Below, in pieces: positions 20,817 to 32,223 of a stretch of 64,000 nucleotides of DNA. Each line of letters starts with the position of its first letter. The stretch's first letter is position 1. The notes beneath the pieces were generated by a model. The model ran no database searches and was not told the DNA's origin. It saw only the letters and a list, made by a program, of their open reading frames with translations. The stretch lies in assembly GCA_036936605.1 (NCBI GenBank), contig JAUPFV010000002.1, positions 220,317,046 to 220,381,045 of the forward strand. The letters run 5' to 3'. The position numbers and the translations under genes are program-made. Source of the DNA: Limnanthes douglasii subsp. nivea. Lineage: Eukaryota; Streptophyta; Magnoliopsida; Brassicales; Limnanthaceae.

Positions 20817-20878
20817 TCCAAAAACGGGTACCATCTTGGTATTTGATAGTTGAGAAGGTATTTAGGGATACTTTTCTC
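20817..20878 (-). repeat. Right terminal inverted repeat of the MULE
   Basis: Reads GAGAAAAGTATCCCTAAATACC inward from 20878. It pairs with 8608-8669 and is followed directly by the 9-bp target duplicate at 20879-20887. Confidence 0.78.
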
Positions 20879-20887
20879 TATAAACAA

Positions 20888-21013
20888 TTTAAACAAATTA
20901 ATGTAAATTACAAGAAACTAATATAAATTAGTTAAACAAATTATTAATACAAATCATTTGGAAACTAATATAATTATTTAAATAATTAAAACACTAACGT
21001 GTTTAATTCCGCC
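20888..21013. repeat. AT-rich tandem array, continuation right of the MULE
   Basis: The same ACTAATATAAA and AAACAAATTA units as 8440-8598. No gene. Confidence 0.65.
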
Positions 21014-21165
21014 ATACTTCGATATATGTTAAAAAAATGGAAATTTCACATTCTCAAAAGTTAAAAAAATCTTCAATTGACAATTCAGCAATACTTCGAT
21101 ATATGTTAAAAAAATTGGAAATTTTACATTCTCAAAAGTTAAAAAAAAATCCTCAATTTATGAAT
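21014..21165. repeat. 77-bp tandem duplication
   Basis: Two units opening ATACTTCGATATATGTTAAA at 21014 and 21091, with few differences. Non-coding. Confidence 0.8.
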
Positions 21166-21719
21166 AAAACAAACACGTAGCAATTATATAAAGATCGTTA
21201 GTGCGTTCGATTCGAAATCAAAACATTTAAAACCGTGCATCGATTGATAAAATTTAAATTATCAAAAAACACAACACCTATCTAAAAAGAAGAGAATAAA
21301 TACCTGGAACAAAAAAATAGAGAAAACATAGGCATAGGGTTAAGTTATTTAGGAATTATAATATAATATTTCCTTTTATATATTTATAAAATTTAAAATA
21401 ATATTTTTTTTTATTAATAAATTTTTTGTTATTAGTTATGTGTTTATACTTTATAGATTTTATTTAGATTTTATTACAAATTAATTTTGGGTTAAAATAT
21501 TTTGTTGGATTTTATTTACAGGTCAATTTAGATTATATATATAATCTAAAACCTAAATATATTAAAAAAAAATAAAAATTAATTTTAATTATTTGATTTA
21601 AAATTTATATTTATATTTTTAAATTATATATTTGTATATAGATTCTTTTATAAATCTATACAAATCTAAATTATATAAATTAAGATAATATCAATATTAT
21701 CTATAATATTATCACCTAA

Positions 21720-22062
21720 TTATATAATATGAGACTGGATAAATGGAATAAAAGTTTACATGTCTTTTTGGATTTTACGGGTTAGTTTTGGGTTTATGGA
21801 TCTTTGTGTGCTTTACAGATCAGTTTCCGGTTTGTTGGTCTTTTGGGTTTTACAGGTCAGTTTCGGGTTTACATGTTCTTTGCGGGTTTTGCATGTCAGT
21901 TTCGGATGACACGAACCCAACCCAAACCTGACCTAATTTTTTCGGGTCGGTTTCGTGTCGTGTCATAATTTCATCGGGTCGTAAATATCGGGTCTCTAAC
22001 CCTAAAATTTTCGGTCGAGTTCGTGTTGGATTTACAGGTCGTGTAAAAAATTGACAGTCCTA
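21720..22062. mobile_element. Probable right end of a non-autonomous hAT-type element
   Basis: Ends TTGACAGTCCTA, i.e. TAGGACTGTCAA read inward. Behind it lies a subterminal region full of CGGGT, GGTCAG and GACACGA motifs, a look common to plant hAT ends. No matching left end or 8-bp duplication was found; the interval 21166-21720 is featureless AT-rich DNA. Call rests on resemblance only. Confidence 0.4.
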
Positions 22063-22529
22063 ATTGTACGTCAAAATGTTACTCTTTTTTTATTTGATAG
22101 TATACGTTGTTTAAAGTTTTTTTTAATATTAAAAATAAATAATAATGATTTTAAAAGAATGTAAAAAAGATAAATGTGATTAGTGGAGCTAATAACTTGG
22201 GTAGAAAGTTAACTATTTTATTATTTAAAATGTAAAATATATGTAATCAACAATGCATTGGAAAATGAGAACGACACTTATTATGAAACAAACAAATTCA
22301 GCTAGAAAAACAAATATTATGAAACAAATGGAGTAACGAGTGACATGATTGTGCTTGCACGATATGACAGCGTCATTTGTTATGTATACTACTGTTATGA
22401 ATACGATAACGTTACGTACATGTTTGTCACACTAATATTAATGTAAAGATAATCACGACATTATACTTATAATAAACAACATTATTTTTTAAACAAATTA
22501 TTATATAAATTATGTAGTATAATTTAAAA

Positions 22530-23054
22530 ATAGTACGAGGTTATTATAATTTTATTATTGGATTTTGATTATTATCATGGTTTGATTATAAATACTGTAA
22601 GTGTTGTTATATTTTGATATTATTTATTAGTGTAAATGTGATTATTGTTTGATAAACAAAATGCTATATAAATCTTATATTATAATTTAAAAGTAGTTTA
22701 AGATTATTATAATTTTATTATTAGACTTTGATTATTATAATGCTTTGATTATAAATACTATAAGTGTTGTTATATTTTGCTAATATTTATTAGTACAAAT
22801 GTTGTTCTTGTTTGATAATCAAATTGTTATATAGTTGTATATTATAATTTAAAAGTAGTATAAGCTAATTTTATTTTAGTATTAGACTTTTATTATTATT
22901 ATGGTTTGGTTATAAAAACAACTATTGTTGTTATATTTTGATCTTATTTACAAGTACATATGTTGTTATTACTTGATAATAAAATTGTTATATAGTTTGT
23001 ACATTACCATTTAAAAGTGGTATAAGATTATTATAGTTTTATTATTAGACTTTA

Positions 23055-23116
<62 letters not shown>

Positions 23117-23170
23117 GGTTTGATTGTAAATACTATGAGTGTTTTTATATATTGATATTATTTACTAATA
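22530..23170. repeat. Subterminal ~160-bp tandem repeats of hAT copy 1
   Basis: About four units, recognisable by GACTTTGATTATTAT, TGGTTTGATTATAAATAC and GTGTTGTTATATTTTGATAT, with a period near 160. The last unit contains a pure (ATT)n run of about 63 bp at 23054-23116. The homologous array is at 40080-40720 in copy 2. Confidence 0.8.
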
Positions 23171-23207
23171 CAAATGTTTTACGAGATTGACAGTTAAAAA
23201 TTAAATT

Positions 23208-23640
23208 TTATTGAATTAGATCGTTCATAGTTTCTACTCTTGCGGACCATAAGTTGTAAAGATGTTCGCAAATTGATCTACATATACTAAAAACTTTATT
23301 AAATTTTTTGTTCATCTTGATTTTACTTTGATTCAAGATCGTCATAGTCACTTTCCAAAGCTTCGTCTCCAGCTTCATCCATAACATCTTGCTCAAGTGT
23401 ATATTCAATATTGTCTTGAAACTTATCGAATACATCCTTCGGATTATCTTCTTTTTCATACTCTTTGTCTTGCATCCTTTAATGTGTTGCAGTACAATCC
23501 TTGATCGCAATAAGGACTCTAAATGATTTGTCCGTCGATCTTGCTCGTTTATTCGTGTATTGCAACCCAGCCTGATTAAAAGCACATTCACTTGTAACTG
23601 CAGACACATGTATTACAAAAATTTATTTGACTAACTTGCA
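23208..23640 (-). pseudogene. hAT transposase C-terminal fragment (unit 1)
   Basis: The correct minus-strand frame gives TSECAFNQAGLQYTNKRARS, then SFRVLIAIKDCTAT and a stop, then a Glu/Asp-rich tail ending DYDDLESK. This matches the hAT dimerisation region (usually S-E-x-x-F-S-x-x-G). It is the first of three tandem copies; the rest of its unit lies to the right of the gypsy insertion. Inactive fragment. Confidence 0.78.
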
Positions 23641-23792
23641 AAGCTAACAACGTAAGATATCAAAAGGGTTTTTGAAGTCATAATGAGTTAACTCAAACCT
23701 AATTTTTAAGTATCTAGCCATTTCATTATTTGATTGAGGGGTTTCTCTTATATCCCTTCTTTCTATCATTGTCATTTCTACATAGTTTTGAC

Positions 23793-24165
23793 TGGTGAGG
23801 ATTATTTTTTAATGAGAGTAATTTTGTCATATATTTTGTGTTATTTCAAGGGTATTAAATGTTTGAGTGTTTTGTAGTGAGGGATCTAAGGTGTCTGGTT
23901 GTATTCAATGTTCATTACCCCCATTAACAAAAGTGGTTGGGTATTTATACCCTTAATTATGGGCCGCTTTCGGGTCAAACTTATGAAATCGGGTCGAGTT
24001 CAAAAACTCATTAGTTTATTAAGCAGATTAGCAATTAGCTTAGTCAAAAAATTATTTAGTATTCTTAATACTTTTATCATGTCCGGATATTTCAGTGGGT
24101 GATTATTGTCCGGATTACCCCTGTCCGGTTTCTACAGTGAGTGGTGAATAATTCCGGACTCATCA
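23793..24165 (-). repeat. 3' LTR of Tat copy B
   Basis: Read on minus, it starts TGATGAGTCCGG after AAAAAATGGGCGAC and ends ATAATCCTCACCA. 373 bp. Confidence 0.92.
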
Positions 24166-24594
24166 GTCGCCCATTTTTTAGGTTTTGTCGAAGGCCTTTG
24201 GCAAGACCAAAAAATCCTCCTAGGCACTAGCAACATTCTCCGGACTGTTTATGTATTCAGCTCAGGGTTTATCCGGACTGAATACTTCTCATAAGTTCAA
24301 GAGTTCTGCTATGGATCGTGGGACACGTGTCGCATTTTGATTCATCTCACCAGCCGTTTTTTTTCCTAGAATGACTCTCCCACTAATCCCAAAAGCAACT
24401 TCTGCATTGAATACTTATGACGTCAGCACCTCCTTCAATCATTACTTTTTCCTTTTCGTTTTCTCCTAGGTATGTGGTAACGTTTTTTCCTTACTAGTAT
24501 AAATTACTTCATTTTACTGTTTTACCATCTTCATCACTTTGTCATTTCTCCATTTCAGAGCTTTTTACTTCTTTTCTCAAAATCTTTTTTGCGC

Positions 24595-27577
24595 ATGATT
24601 ATGTTCACGGCGAGAAACGCTTTGGTAAAAGGTGGTTGGCTGAATCTTTCAGAGTTAGAAAAAGTACAAAAGGTTGAGCGAGAGAGGCGTATTGCTGAGG
24701 GTCTTCCACGTTCTCCAATCAGTAAGCCCGACACACCATCTTCAGAAGCTGATCGAGGATCATCTTCTGCCAAAAGTGCCAAACCTAAGCGTTTGTTTCA
24801 GACAAGCCTCTCGCCCATTCCGTCAGGTTCCTCTGTTCAGGAGTCTCATCCCTCTGTTGTGCGGGAGAAAGAAGTACCAAGTACAAGAAGACCCTCTTTG
24901 TTCATTTCTATGGAATCAAATACTGAGAAATCCCTTGAAAAAGTTACTCTTCACCGGACAGGCCGTCCAGTAAAAGGTCAGACAACTGTCTCTCAACCCA
25001 AGTCCCCAAAGTCAGGTCCCTCTAAGTCTGGGACCAAGGATAAAACCACAGGACCAGGGGCATCTATTAGATTCCCAAAAGACAAATCCTCTGGTCCGTA
25101 GGCTACTAGAATTAGCTCTCATAAGAGCCCTCCAGAACTGAGCCCCTGTCGGACACCAGACCCTTGAGAGAGGTTGATGCTCAACCGTCCGGACAACCTA
25201 CTGAGCCAGCCACCAACACTCTCCCACCAAAAACGGCTGATAAACCTTCCATGGTAATGGAGAGGTGATGGAGGACAGTATAGAAGATGCTCCATTTGAG
25301 ACCGACATTTCTGGGCAGACTGGCGATGCTGTCACTGATAAAAAAAGCAAAGGCAAAGAGAAAATCTGTCTGAAACATCCGGATCTGCCGAAGTGTCTAG
25401 AAGGTAAGGTGGGTCCTTGTTTCCACAATGTCAATGTCAAGTATCTGCTGGCTATGTAGAATATCAACTATGTATATACTCATACTGCCGAGTTGGGCCG
25501 GATCCGGACACAATGGGGGATCCTTGAATCTGTAAAGGTGAGGATACCAATCACTCCGGAGACCTAATGAACTGCAAACTCAGCGATATAGTCATTTATA
25601 CGGAGCTGTTTAACTGGGGGCTCCGATTTCCCTTGGATCCAGAAATTATCAGGTATTTTCACCTGATAAAACTCTATCCAAGCCAGCTGAGTCCTAACGC
25701 TTGGTACACCCTCATTGCCTGTATTATGGCGTCAAGGCTCTCGAGAATACCACTTCCAATAGAGCAGTTTGCTGATTTGGTCGGCCTTTATAAGAACCAT
25801 CATATCCCATTCTACCACTTTAATATGGGAGACAATTTTAAGGTGATGATGACTTGTTTGAGTCTGAGAAAAATTGGAAGACCCAATTTCTATTCATCAG
25901 CGGATCATGGGAAAATGGGAGGAAAATCAAGGCTGGTGTTAACCCTAGTATGGTCACCAACAGATGGAAGAGCTCAGGTAAACATCTTATTATGTTTGTC
26001 TCTCTTACTTTGTAAAAAATTTGTTTCTGAACTGTTTTTCTTTTCTTTGGTTAGTGTTATCGAAGGAGTTATCCGGTTTTGTGGAGGAGGGGTAAGCCAC
26101 ATGTGTTAAATTAAACTCTTGTGCTGCCGAACGCTGGGGAAATGCCTTTCACAAGTGCTTCACATCAGGTAACTTGGTGAGGTCCCACCTCTGGAACATA
26201 ACAAGTCGGGGAGACCTTACTTGGGAGGAGCTGACCATTCCACCTCCTCCGGCTATCATCCTCAAGAGAACAGAGGAGAAGGATGGAAAACTGGCCTTGC
26301 CTGCCAGAGCTAAAGCTCCAAGAAAGATGAAAGGCAAGAAGGGCAAGAAGAAACAAGCTGCAGCAGAGGTTGTTCAAGGTGCTGTTGAGGAGATCACCCC
26401 GACGAGTCAGGGAGTGCAGACCCAAGGGGGGATTGATGCTACTTTACTTCAAGTAGTTTAAGATGAGAGTATTAGGGAGGCAGGTGGACCTCCAGATCCT
26501 CCAAAGGATCCTAAGAAGGACCGAAAATAGGGAGCAAATAGTGAAGAGAGGGTAGCCAAGAAGAAGAAAATCTTCTCGGGGGATGAAGTTGCCCTCCGGC
26601 CTTCGGAGTCTCTTCCTTCGGCTGACCCAATAGACCTCACTTTTGCAGAGTAAATCCCAAGTGGTCTACATGCCGGAGAGGGTACCAGAGTGGATATCAA
26701 TATTGATGGATTGGAAATCAGTGGCTTCCAAAATATTGGCCTTTACTTTGATGACCTTGAAAAAGATGACTTTGCTGGCCCCTACCTTCCCCCAAGTTCC
26801 TCAAATATGGTTAATTTCAATGGTAAGTCTTTCACTGTTTCAGGGGAGAACGACATGGTGACTCACTCCTTGCTATGCCATATTCAGCCAGTGCTCAACT
26901 TGGAGAGGCAAGTAAGAAGTCAATCTGCCATTATCAACACACTTAATGCAGACAAAGAGAGCTTATTAAATGATCTCCTTAACGCAAATCAAAGTGTTGA
27001 AGCATTGAGGAAAGAGCTTGAGGAGTTAAAGAAAGGGAAAGAAGACTTGGCCACCAGGTTGGCCACATCGGAGATGGTTTACACAGAGCTCTAAACCAAG
27101 TGTTCTGACTTGGAGAAGGATCTTTCTGCTTCGAAGGAGGAGGTGAACACCAAGGATAATGTTGTCCAAGCCCTATCCAGTGACAAAACTTCCCTAGAAG
27201 GTGTTGTGTCTAAAGTTACCAAGGAAAAGGAAGATTTGATAAAAGAGCAGGAGAAGACAGTCTAGGCCAGGGTTGATGCATACACCAACAAGGTGATAGA
27301 TTCCCTAGAAGAAAGGTATGATAAAGTTAAATCCGACATGGTCTTGCTTTTTCATCGAACATTACCGAAGAGGACACTTAGTACTCTGTGGCAACATGTG
27401 GAATATGAAGACCTCCCATTTCATACTATGGCAGATGGCGATAAGCACAACTACTCCAATAGTTTTGATGATACCACTGATGAGGAAGAAGGGACCGGAG
27501 AGAGCTCCAGCGGTAAACCCAAAGATCCAAAAAAGAAACAAGATGATGCAGGAACATCTAAGGGAAACCAGCCCTAA
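24595..27577 (+). pseudogene. Antisense accessory gene of Tat copy B (Transposase_28-like, coiled coil)
   Basis: Opposite strand to pol, between integrase and the 3' LTR. Segments in order: a basic Ser/Pro-rich N-terminus (ATG 24595 to a TAG at 25101); a Transposase_28-like block at 25567-25860 (SDIVIYTELFNWGL, QLSPNAWYTLIACI, IPLPIEQFADLVGLYKNHH, FYHFNMGDNFKV); a Lys-rich segment at 26174-26461; DLEKDDFAGPYLPPSSSNM at about 26750; a heptad-like coiled coil from 26870 to 27350; and an acidic tail ending at 27577. Stops and frame changes interrupt it, and short introns may exist. Extra antisense genes of this kind are documented in plant Tat elements, but their role is not known. Confidence 0.78.
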
Positions 27578-28149
27578 GGTTTTAACTATTTTATGTTTTT
27601 TATGACATACCAAAGTCCTTGGATGGCCAAGGCATTTTATAATTGTGTCCGGTTTGAGTCCGGTCAAGCTCTTTCTTTTTAAATTTAAAGTTCTTGGATG
27701 GCCAAGGCACTCTTTATGTTTTAATATCATCCTCCGGTGTTAGCCGGGAAGATTTACTTTTCCAAATTCTTGCTTTGTTTCATATTCCCTCAATCTTAAT
27801 GGTAGGTGTTGAAATAGCCCCTATTTATTTTACAAGTATTTCAAGATGAGAGTGTTTAAATTCTCTGATGAAAAATGTTAAATGGTCATCACTTTACCGG
27901 ATCAATCTGACATGTCATAGATACTTAAAAGGTTTTAAAGAAACTGTAAATCAAATAACTCCGAATATTTTAAGAAGGTATCAAATTTTATTTAAAAACC
28001 CGGACACCTCATTAAAACCTCCCCGCGCCACCAGGGTAGGAAAGAGTATGCCCCCTAATATTTACATGGACTTTAAACAAGTAAATATCTACACAACTTT
28101 CATTCTAGATACATCCGAAGGTGTTCAATGTTCCAAGGGTGGTTCAAGA

Positions 28150-29461
28150 CTCTTCCATTTTCGTCCTGAAGCCTGTATGTTCCATACTTAAGCTTTTCAA
28201 TGGCCACATAGGGCCCTTCCCAGTTTGGAGCTAACTTACCGAACTACTTCTCTTTAGTATGTAAGAAAACTTTTCTTAATACTTCATCCCCTGGTTGAAA
28301 ATCCCTTCTTCTGATTCTGGAAGCAAACCTACTTCTTATTAAACCTTGATAATGGGTGGCTCTAAGATGAGCCTTAACCCTTTTCTCTTCTATTAAGTCC
28401 AATTGACTTCTGATTGCCACTTCATTAGCCTGTTCAGAAAAATTGTGGACTCTGTATGATAGAAGAGTTGCCTCTATAGGATCAATCGCATCCATATCAT
28501 ATACCAAGGCAAATGGGAATTCCTATGTAGCAGCTCTAGGAGTAGTCCGGTAGGGCCATAGTACTTCTTGTAGATAGCTTGGCCACTTTCCAGTAGTCCC
28601 TTCTAAATTCTTTTTGAGACCGGACATAATGGCCATGTTCGCCACTTCAACCTGACCATTCGCCTATGGGTGGAAAGGAGAAGAGAAGCAATGCTGAATG
28701 CCCCTAGAAGCATAGAAACTCTCCATATCCTTGTTATCAAATTGTGGCCCATTATCTGTGGTTATCTTTTGTGGAAACCCAAATCTGCAACAAATATTAG
28801 AGAAGATAAATTTTATATCAACTTTTGAAGTAGTTCCTGCCAAGGAGGCTTCCTCTATCCACTTTGATAAATAATCAATGGCTACAATAATAGTTATGTA
28901 CCCTTCGGACGCCATTGGTAGAGGTCTCACCAGATCCAGTCCCCAACGAGCAAAAGGTATTGGCTCAGAAATCGTCTCCAAATGGACAGCTGGGATATGA
29001 ATTTCATTACCATATCTTTGGCATGGATCACACTTATTTACCAATTCTTTGGCATCTTCCATTATGGATGGACAGTAGTATCCGGCCAATAAAACTCTTT
29101 GGGTTAAAGCTCTATAACCACAATGTGCTGACCCTTCACCATCATGCAGTTCGGACAGTACTATTTGGGACTCTTCAATACCCAAACAACGCAAGAGAGG
29201 TCTACTAAAAGACTTCTTGTAAAGGATGTTTCTTATGATTAAAAAACCACGAGGCCTATACTTCATTTTTCTTGCTACTGCTTTTTCCGGAGGCAAAATG
29301 CCATCTGAAATATATTGAAAAAGAGGATACCTCCAGTCTTTAGGTTGAACCACTTGTATACTTAAACTTTCCTCCTCTTCCTTGTTCTGTTTGGCTTGAA
29401 TGGATAGGCATTCTTGCACATGAATCCATGGGTAGGACTCAGAGTATGCTATGGTTGCCAA
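28150..29461 (-). pseudogene. Integrase of Tat copy B
   Basis: Open from 29461 to 28664: the zinc region HCGYRALTQRVLL and CDPCQRYG, first Asp (WGLDLVRPLP), second Asp (TTDNGPQFDNKDMES), then a stop right after SSPFHP, just before the Glu block. Further frame-shifted C-terminal blocks run to about 28244, ending LHTKEK. Same family and order as 1791-3115 in copy A. Confidence 0.9.
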
Positions 29462-29469
29462 GGAGTCTG

Positions 29470-29755
29470 CTAGTGTGTTCTCCGTTCAGGGAATGTGCTC
29501 ATAGTTGATCTCTTTGAAGTTAACTGCCACTTCTTTAAGTATGAATAAATATTTAATCAACTACTCCTTTTTTGCCTCCGATTGACCTTGGGCATGATGG
29601 ATAAGAAGCTGAGAATCACTCATTAACCTAACTCTTTTAGCTCCACAAAGCAAGGCTAACTTCAAACTAGCTAGCAGCTTCGTATTCGGACTCATTGTTA
29701 GAAGACCTAAAAGCAAAACATATAGCCTGGTATAGCTGGTCGTCGTACGAAGAGT
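29470..29755 (-). pseudogene. Second RNase H (aRNH) of Tat copy B
   Basis: Minus-strand translation gives TDGGSSTMGCGAG, then FAFRSSNNESEYEA and a frame-broken remainder. Counterpart of 1387-1790. Confirms the dual RNase H layout in this family. Confidence 0.75.
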
Positions 29756-30209
29756 TTAAACATATCCCAGCACCACAACCCATGGTACTAGATCCACCAT
29801 CGGTCCGGACAACACATACCTTCTTAGTTTTTCCCCTGTAGCTTGTTTAGTACTCCTGGCCGAATGGAATGCAACTAGGAAATCAACAACAGATTGAGCC
29901 TTGATTGCAGTTCGAGAGGCAAAATCAATGCCATAGTCTCCCAATTCTACTGACCACTTGGTCATCCTGCTTGATATGTCTGCCTTTTGAAGAATATTTT
30001 TCAAGGGAAAAGACGTCCAGACGACAATAGAATGAGACTGAAAGTAGGGCCTCATTTTCCTGGCAGCAATTACCAAAGCTAGCACTAGTTTCTCAAGTTT
30101 TAAATACCTTTTTTAGCATCCATCAGGTTTTTGCTGATGTAGTACACCGGATGAGGATAATTGTCCATCTCTCTTACTAGCACCGCTCTTATGGACATTC
30201 GGAGACTGC

Positions 30210-30245
<36 letters not shown>

Positions 30246-31185
30246 GTTTCTCCATCAATAGGTTTAAACAGGGTTTGGGGGGAAGATAAATGCTTCTTTA
30301 TTACATCAAAAGCTTGGTCGCACTGTGGAGACCAGTTGAAGTCTTTAGCACCCTTTAAATTTTGGAAAAACGGGGCACATCTGTCCGAAGATCTTGAGAT
30401 AAAACGATTTAAAGCAGCCAACCTTCCTGTCAAATTTTGTACATCTTTAATATTTCGAGGAGGATCCATCTGTAATAAAGCCATAAGTTGGTCCGGATCA
30501 GGCTGTATTCCTTTCTCACTTATTACATACCCCAAAAAGTTCCCGGACTGTACTCCGAAAACATATTTTTCTGGATTTAATTTTAAATTAACTTTTACCA
30601 AGTTGGCAAAAGGCTTTTGTAGATCTGCCAAGTGTAATTCTTCTTCCATACTTTTTACCATTATGTCATCAATGTAGACTTCCATATTTCTTCCAGTCTG
30701 ATCAGTGAATGCTTTGTTCACCAACCTCTGATAAGTAGCCCCTCTATTCTTTAACCAAAAAGCATCACCTTGTAACAATGGAGGCCCCTATCAGTAACAA
30801 AAGTAGTGTGTTCCTGGTCCTTCAGATCCACTTGTATCTGATTATAACCGGAGAATGCATCCATGAAGGACATCAACTTGTTCCCAGATGTGGAGTCTAC
30901 CAGCTGATCTATCTGAGGAATAAGATACAAATCTTTTGGGCAAGCCCTGTTGAGGTCAGTAAAGTCGATGCACATACGTTATTTCCCATTTTTCTTTTTT
31001 ACTAACACTGGATTGACTGTCCATAAAGGATATTGAGATTCCTTTATGTGTCCCATCTTGGTAAGCCGATCAATATCTTGTACTATAACATCAGCGTTTT
31101 CTTTAGACAAGGCTCTTCTTTTCTGCACAACGGGTGCTACATCTCTCCGGATGGATAGCGTGTGTGATATAACATTTACAGGCAC
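29756..31185 (-). pseudogene. Reverse transcriptase and RNase H of Tat copy B
   Basis: Segments 31185-30979, 30975-30751, 30778-30113 and 30085-29756. Seen: PLWTVNPVLVKKKNGK, then a stop where Trp is expected, MCIDFTDLNRACPKDLYL, FMDAFSGYNQIQVD, the active site YIDDIMVKS, FLGYVISEKGIQPDPDQL, and the RNase H end SVVDFLVAF. A frame change falls near 30760, and an (AT)n run disrupts the RNase H start. Confidence 0.9.
30209..30243. repeat. (AT)n microsatellite inside the RNase H coding region
   Basis: Pure dinucleotide run of about 34 bp interrupting the pol frame of Tat copy B. Confidence 0.9.
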
Positions 31186-31401
31186 TCCGGTTACATCAGC
31201 ATTACACCAAGAAAAAACATGTTGATGGTTTGTTTAAAAATATAACACTTTAATTTTTAGTTCTGATGTCATCTTAGATCCAATCTTGACACTTCTTCCT
31301 TTAGCCAGAGAGTGAGTTTCAACCTCTTAAATCAGTATTAAAACACCAGGGGTCTCTCTAGGGTCATCAATTTCACCCCTCCTAGAGGGACCCACCAATT
31401 G

Positions 31402-31857
31402 CTAATATTCATTGATCTGAACTGCCCCCAAAGTTCTAGGGGCAAGTGCAGTTGCATAACATTTCCTTACTATCTTTTGACTACTCCGGACAACTCTCAC
31501 TTGTCCTTGAACAGCGTATTTTAAACATTGGTGAACTGTTGAAGCCACAACATGCATCCTGGAGATCCAAGACCTTCCCAAAATGGCATTATAGCATGTG
31601 GGACAATCTACCACAATAAAAAGTACCCTGACCATTTTCTTGAAAGGGCCCTTGCCCAAAAAAACCTCCTCCTCGAATTCCCCGACTACGTCCGCAGAGC
31701 TTCCAGTGAAACCCGCAATAGATCTGTTTGAACGTTGAGTCACTGCCGGATTCTTCATTTGTTTGTAAGAATTCAAAAAGAGGATATTGGCTGAGCTGCC
31801 AGTGTCCACCAAAATTCGCCGAATGTCATTGCCCCTAATTGATGCTCCTATTACCAC
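31402..31857 (-). pseudogene. Aspartic protease of Tat copy B
   Basis: Open for 151 codons. The catalytic motif is ILVDTGSSANILF, followed by a long beta-rich stretch and YNAILGRSWI. It would cut the gag-pol polyprotein. Open in itself but separated from gag and RT by stops, so part of a dead pol. Confidence 0.88.
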
Positions 31858-32223
31858 AACATCTCCATGAGGACCAGCTATATCCCTCGAGTCATCTTCA
31901 TCAAAAACAATGAAGGGAAAAGGAATTTGGGATTGCTAGGAGGATATGCCTCCCTCCAACTGAGTATCCAGAGTGTGAACATGCCTCTTCCTTGAAGAAG
32001 GAGTTGGTGCAGTCATTGTATCTCCCCCAAATATGGTAAGTGACTCAAAACAACCTATGAGCCCAGACACCGTCTTGGTATGCTCTGGTATAACACCCAC
32101 CTTATTCTGGGTTGGATCAGGATCTAAATACTCTGACTCTACATCGAATCTCTTAATAATCATCATGGCCCCGTCCGGAGCCGATGTCCCTGCATTGTTT
32201 GTTGGGCCGGTCTGATGAGCATT

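Larger units (their letters stand above)
8608..20878. mobile_element. Mutator-like element (12,271 bp) with three genes
   Basis: The ends form an inverted repeat of about 62 bp at roughly 60-70% identity (GGGAAATGACACACTAAGTACC on the left, GAGAAAAGTATCCCTAAATACC on the right read inward). The flanks carry an exact 9-bp duplication TATAAACAA, the length expected for MULEs. Inside are a MuDR-type transposase (+, 9892-12088), an acidic-protein gene (-, 13261-13644) and a ten-exon ULP-like gene (-, 15044-19794). MULEs carrying ULP-like genes are known (Kaonashi elements of Arabidopsis, a melon element). I cannot tell how close this one is to those. The duplicated 9-mer lies in an array rich in similar sequence, which slightly weakens that evidence. 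Confidence 0.93.

Noticed and set aside
23054..23116. CRISPR-like or regulatory repeat
   Set aside because: It is a plain (ATT)n microsatellite. The DNA is eukaryotic and has no spacer structure.
23208..23609. Open frame of 133 codons on the minus strand read as a gene
   Set aside because: It is an off-frame reading of the hAT C-terminal block. The correct frame shows the hAT dimerisation motif and contains a stop. The similar frames at 34486 and 35283 are the same artefact.
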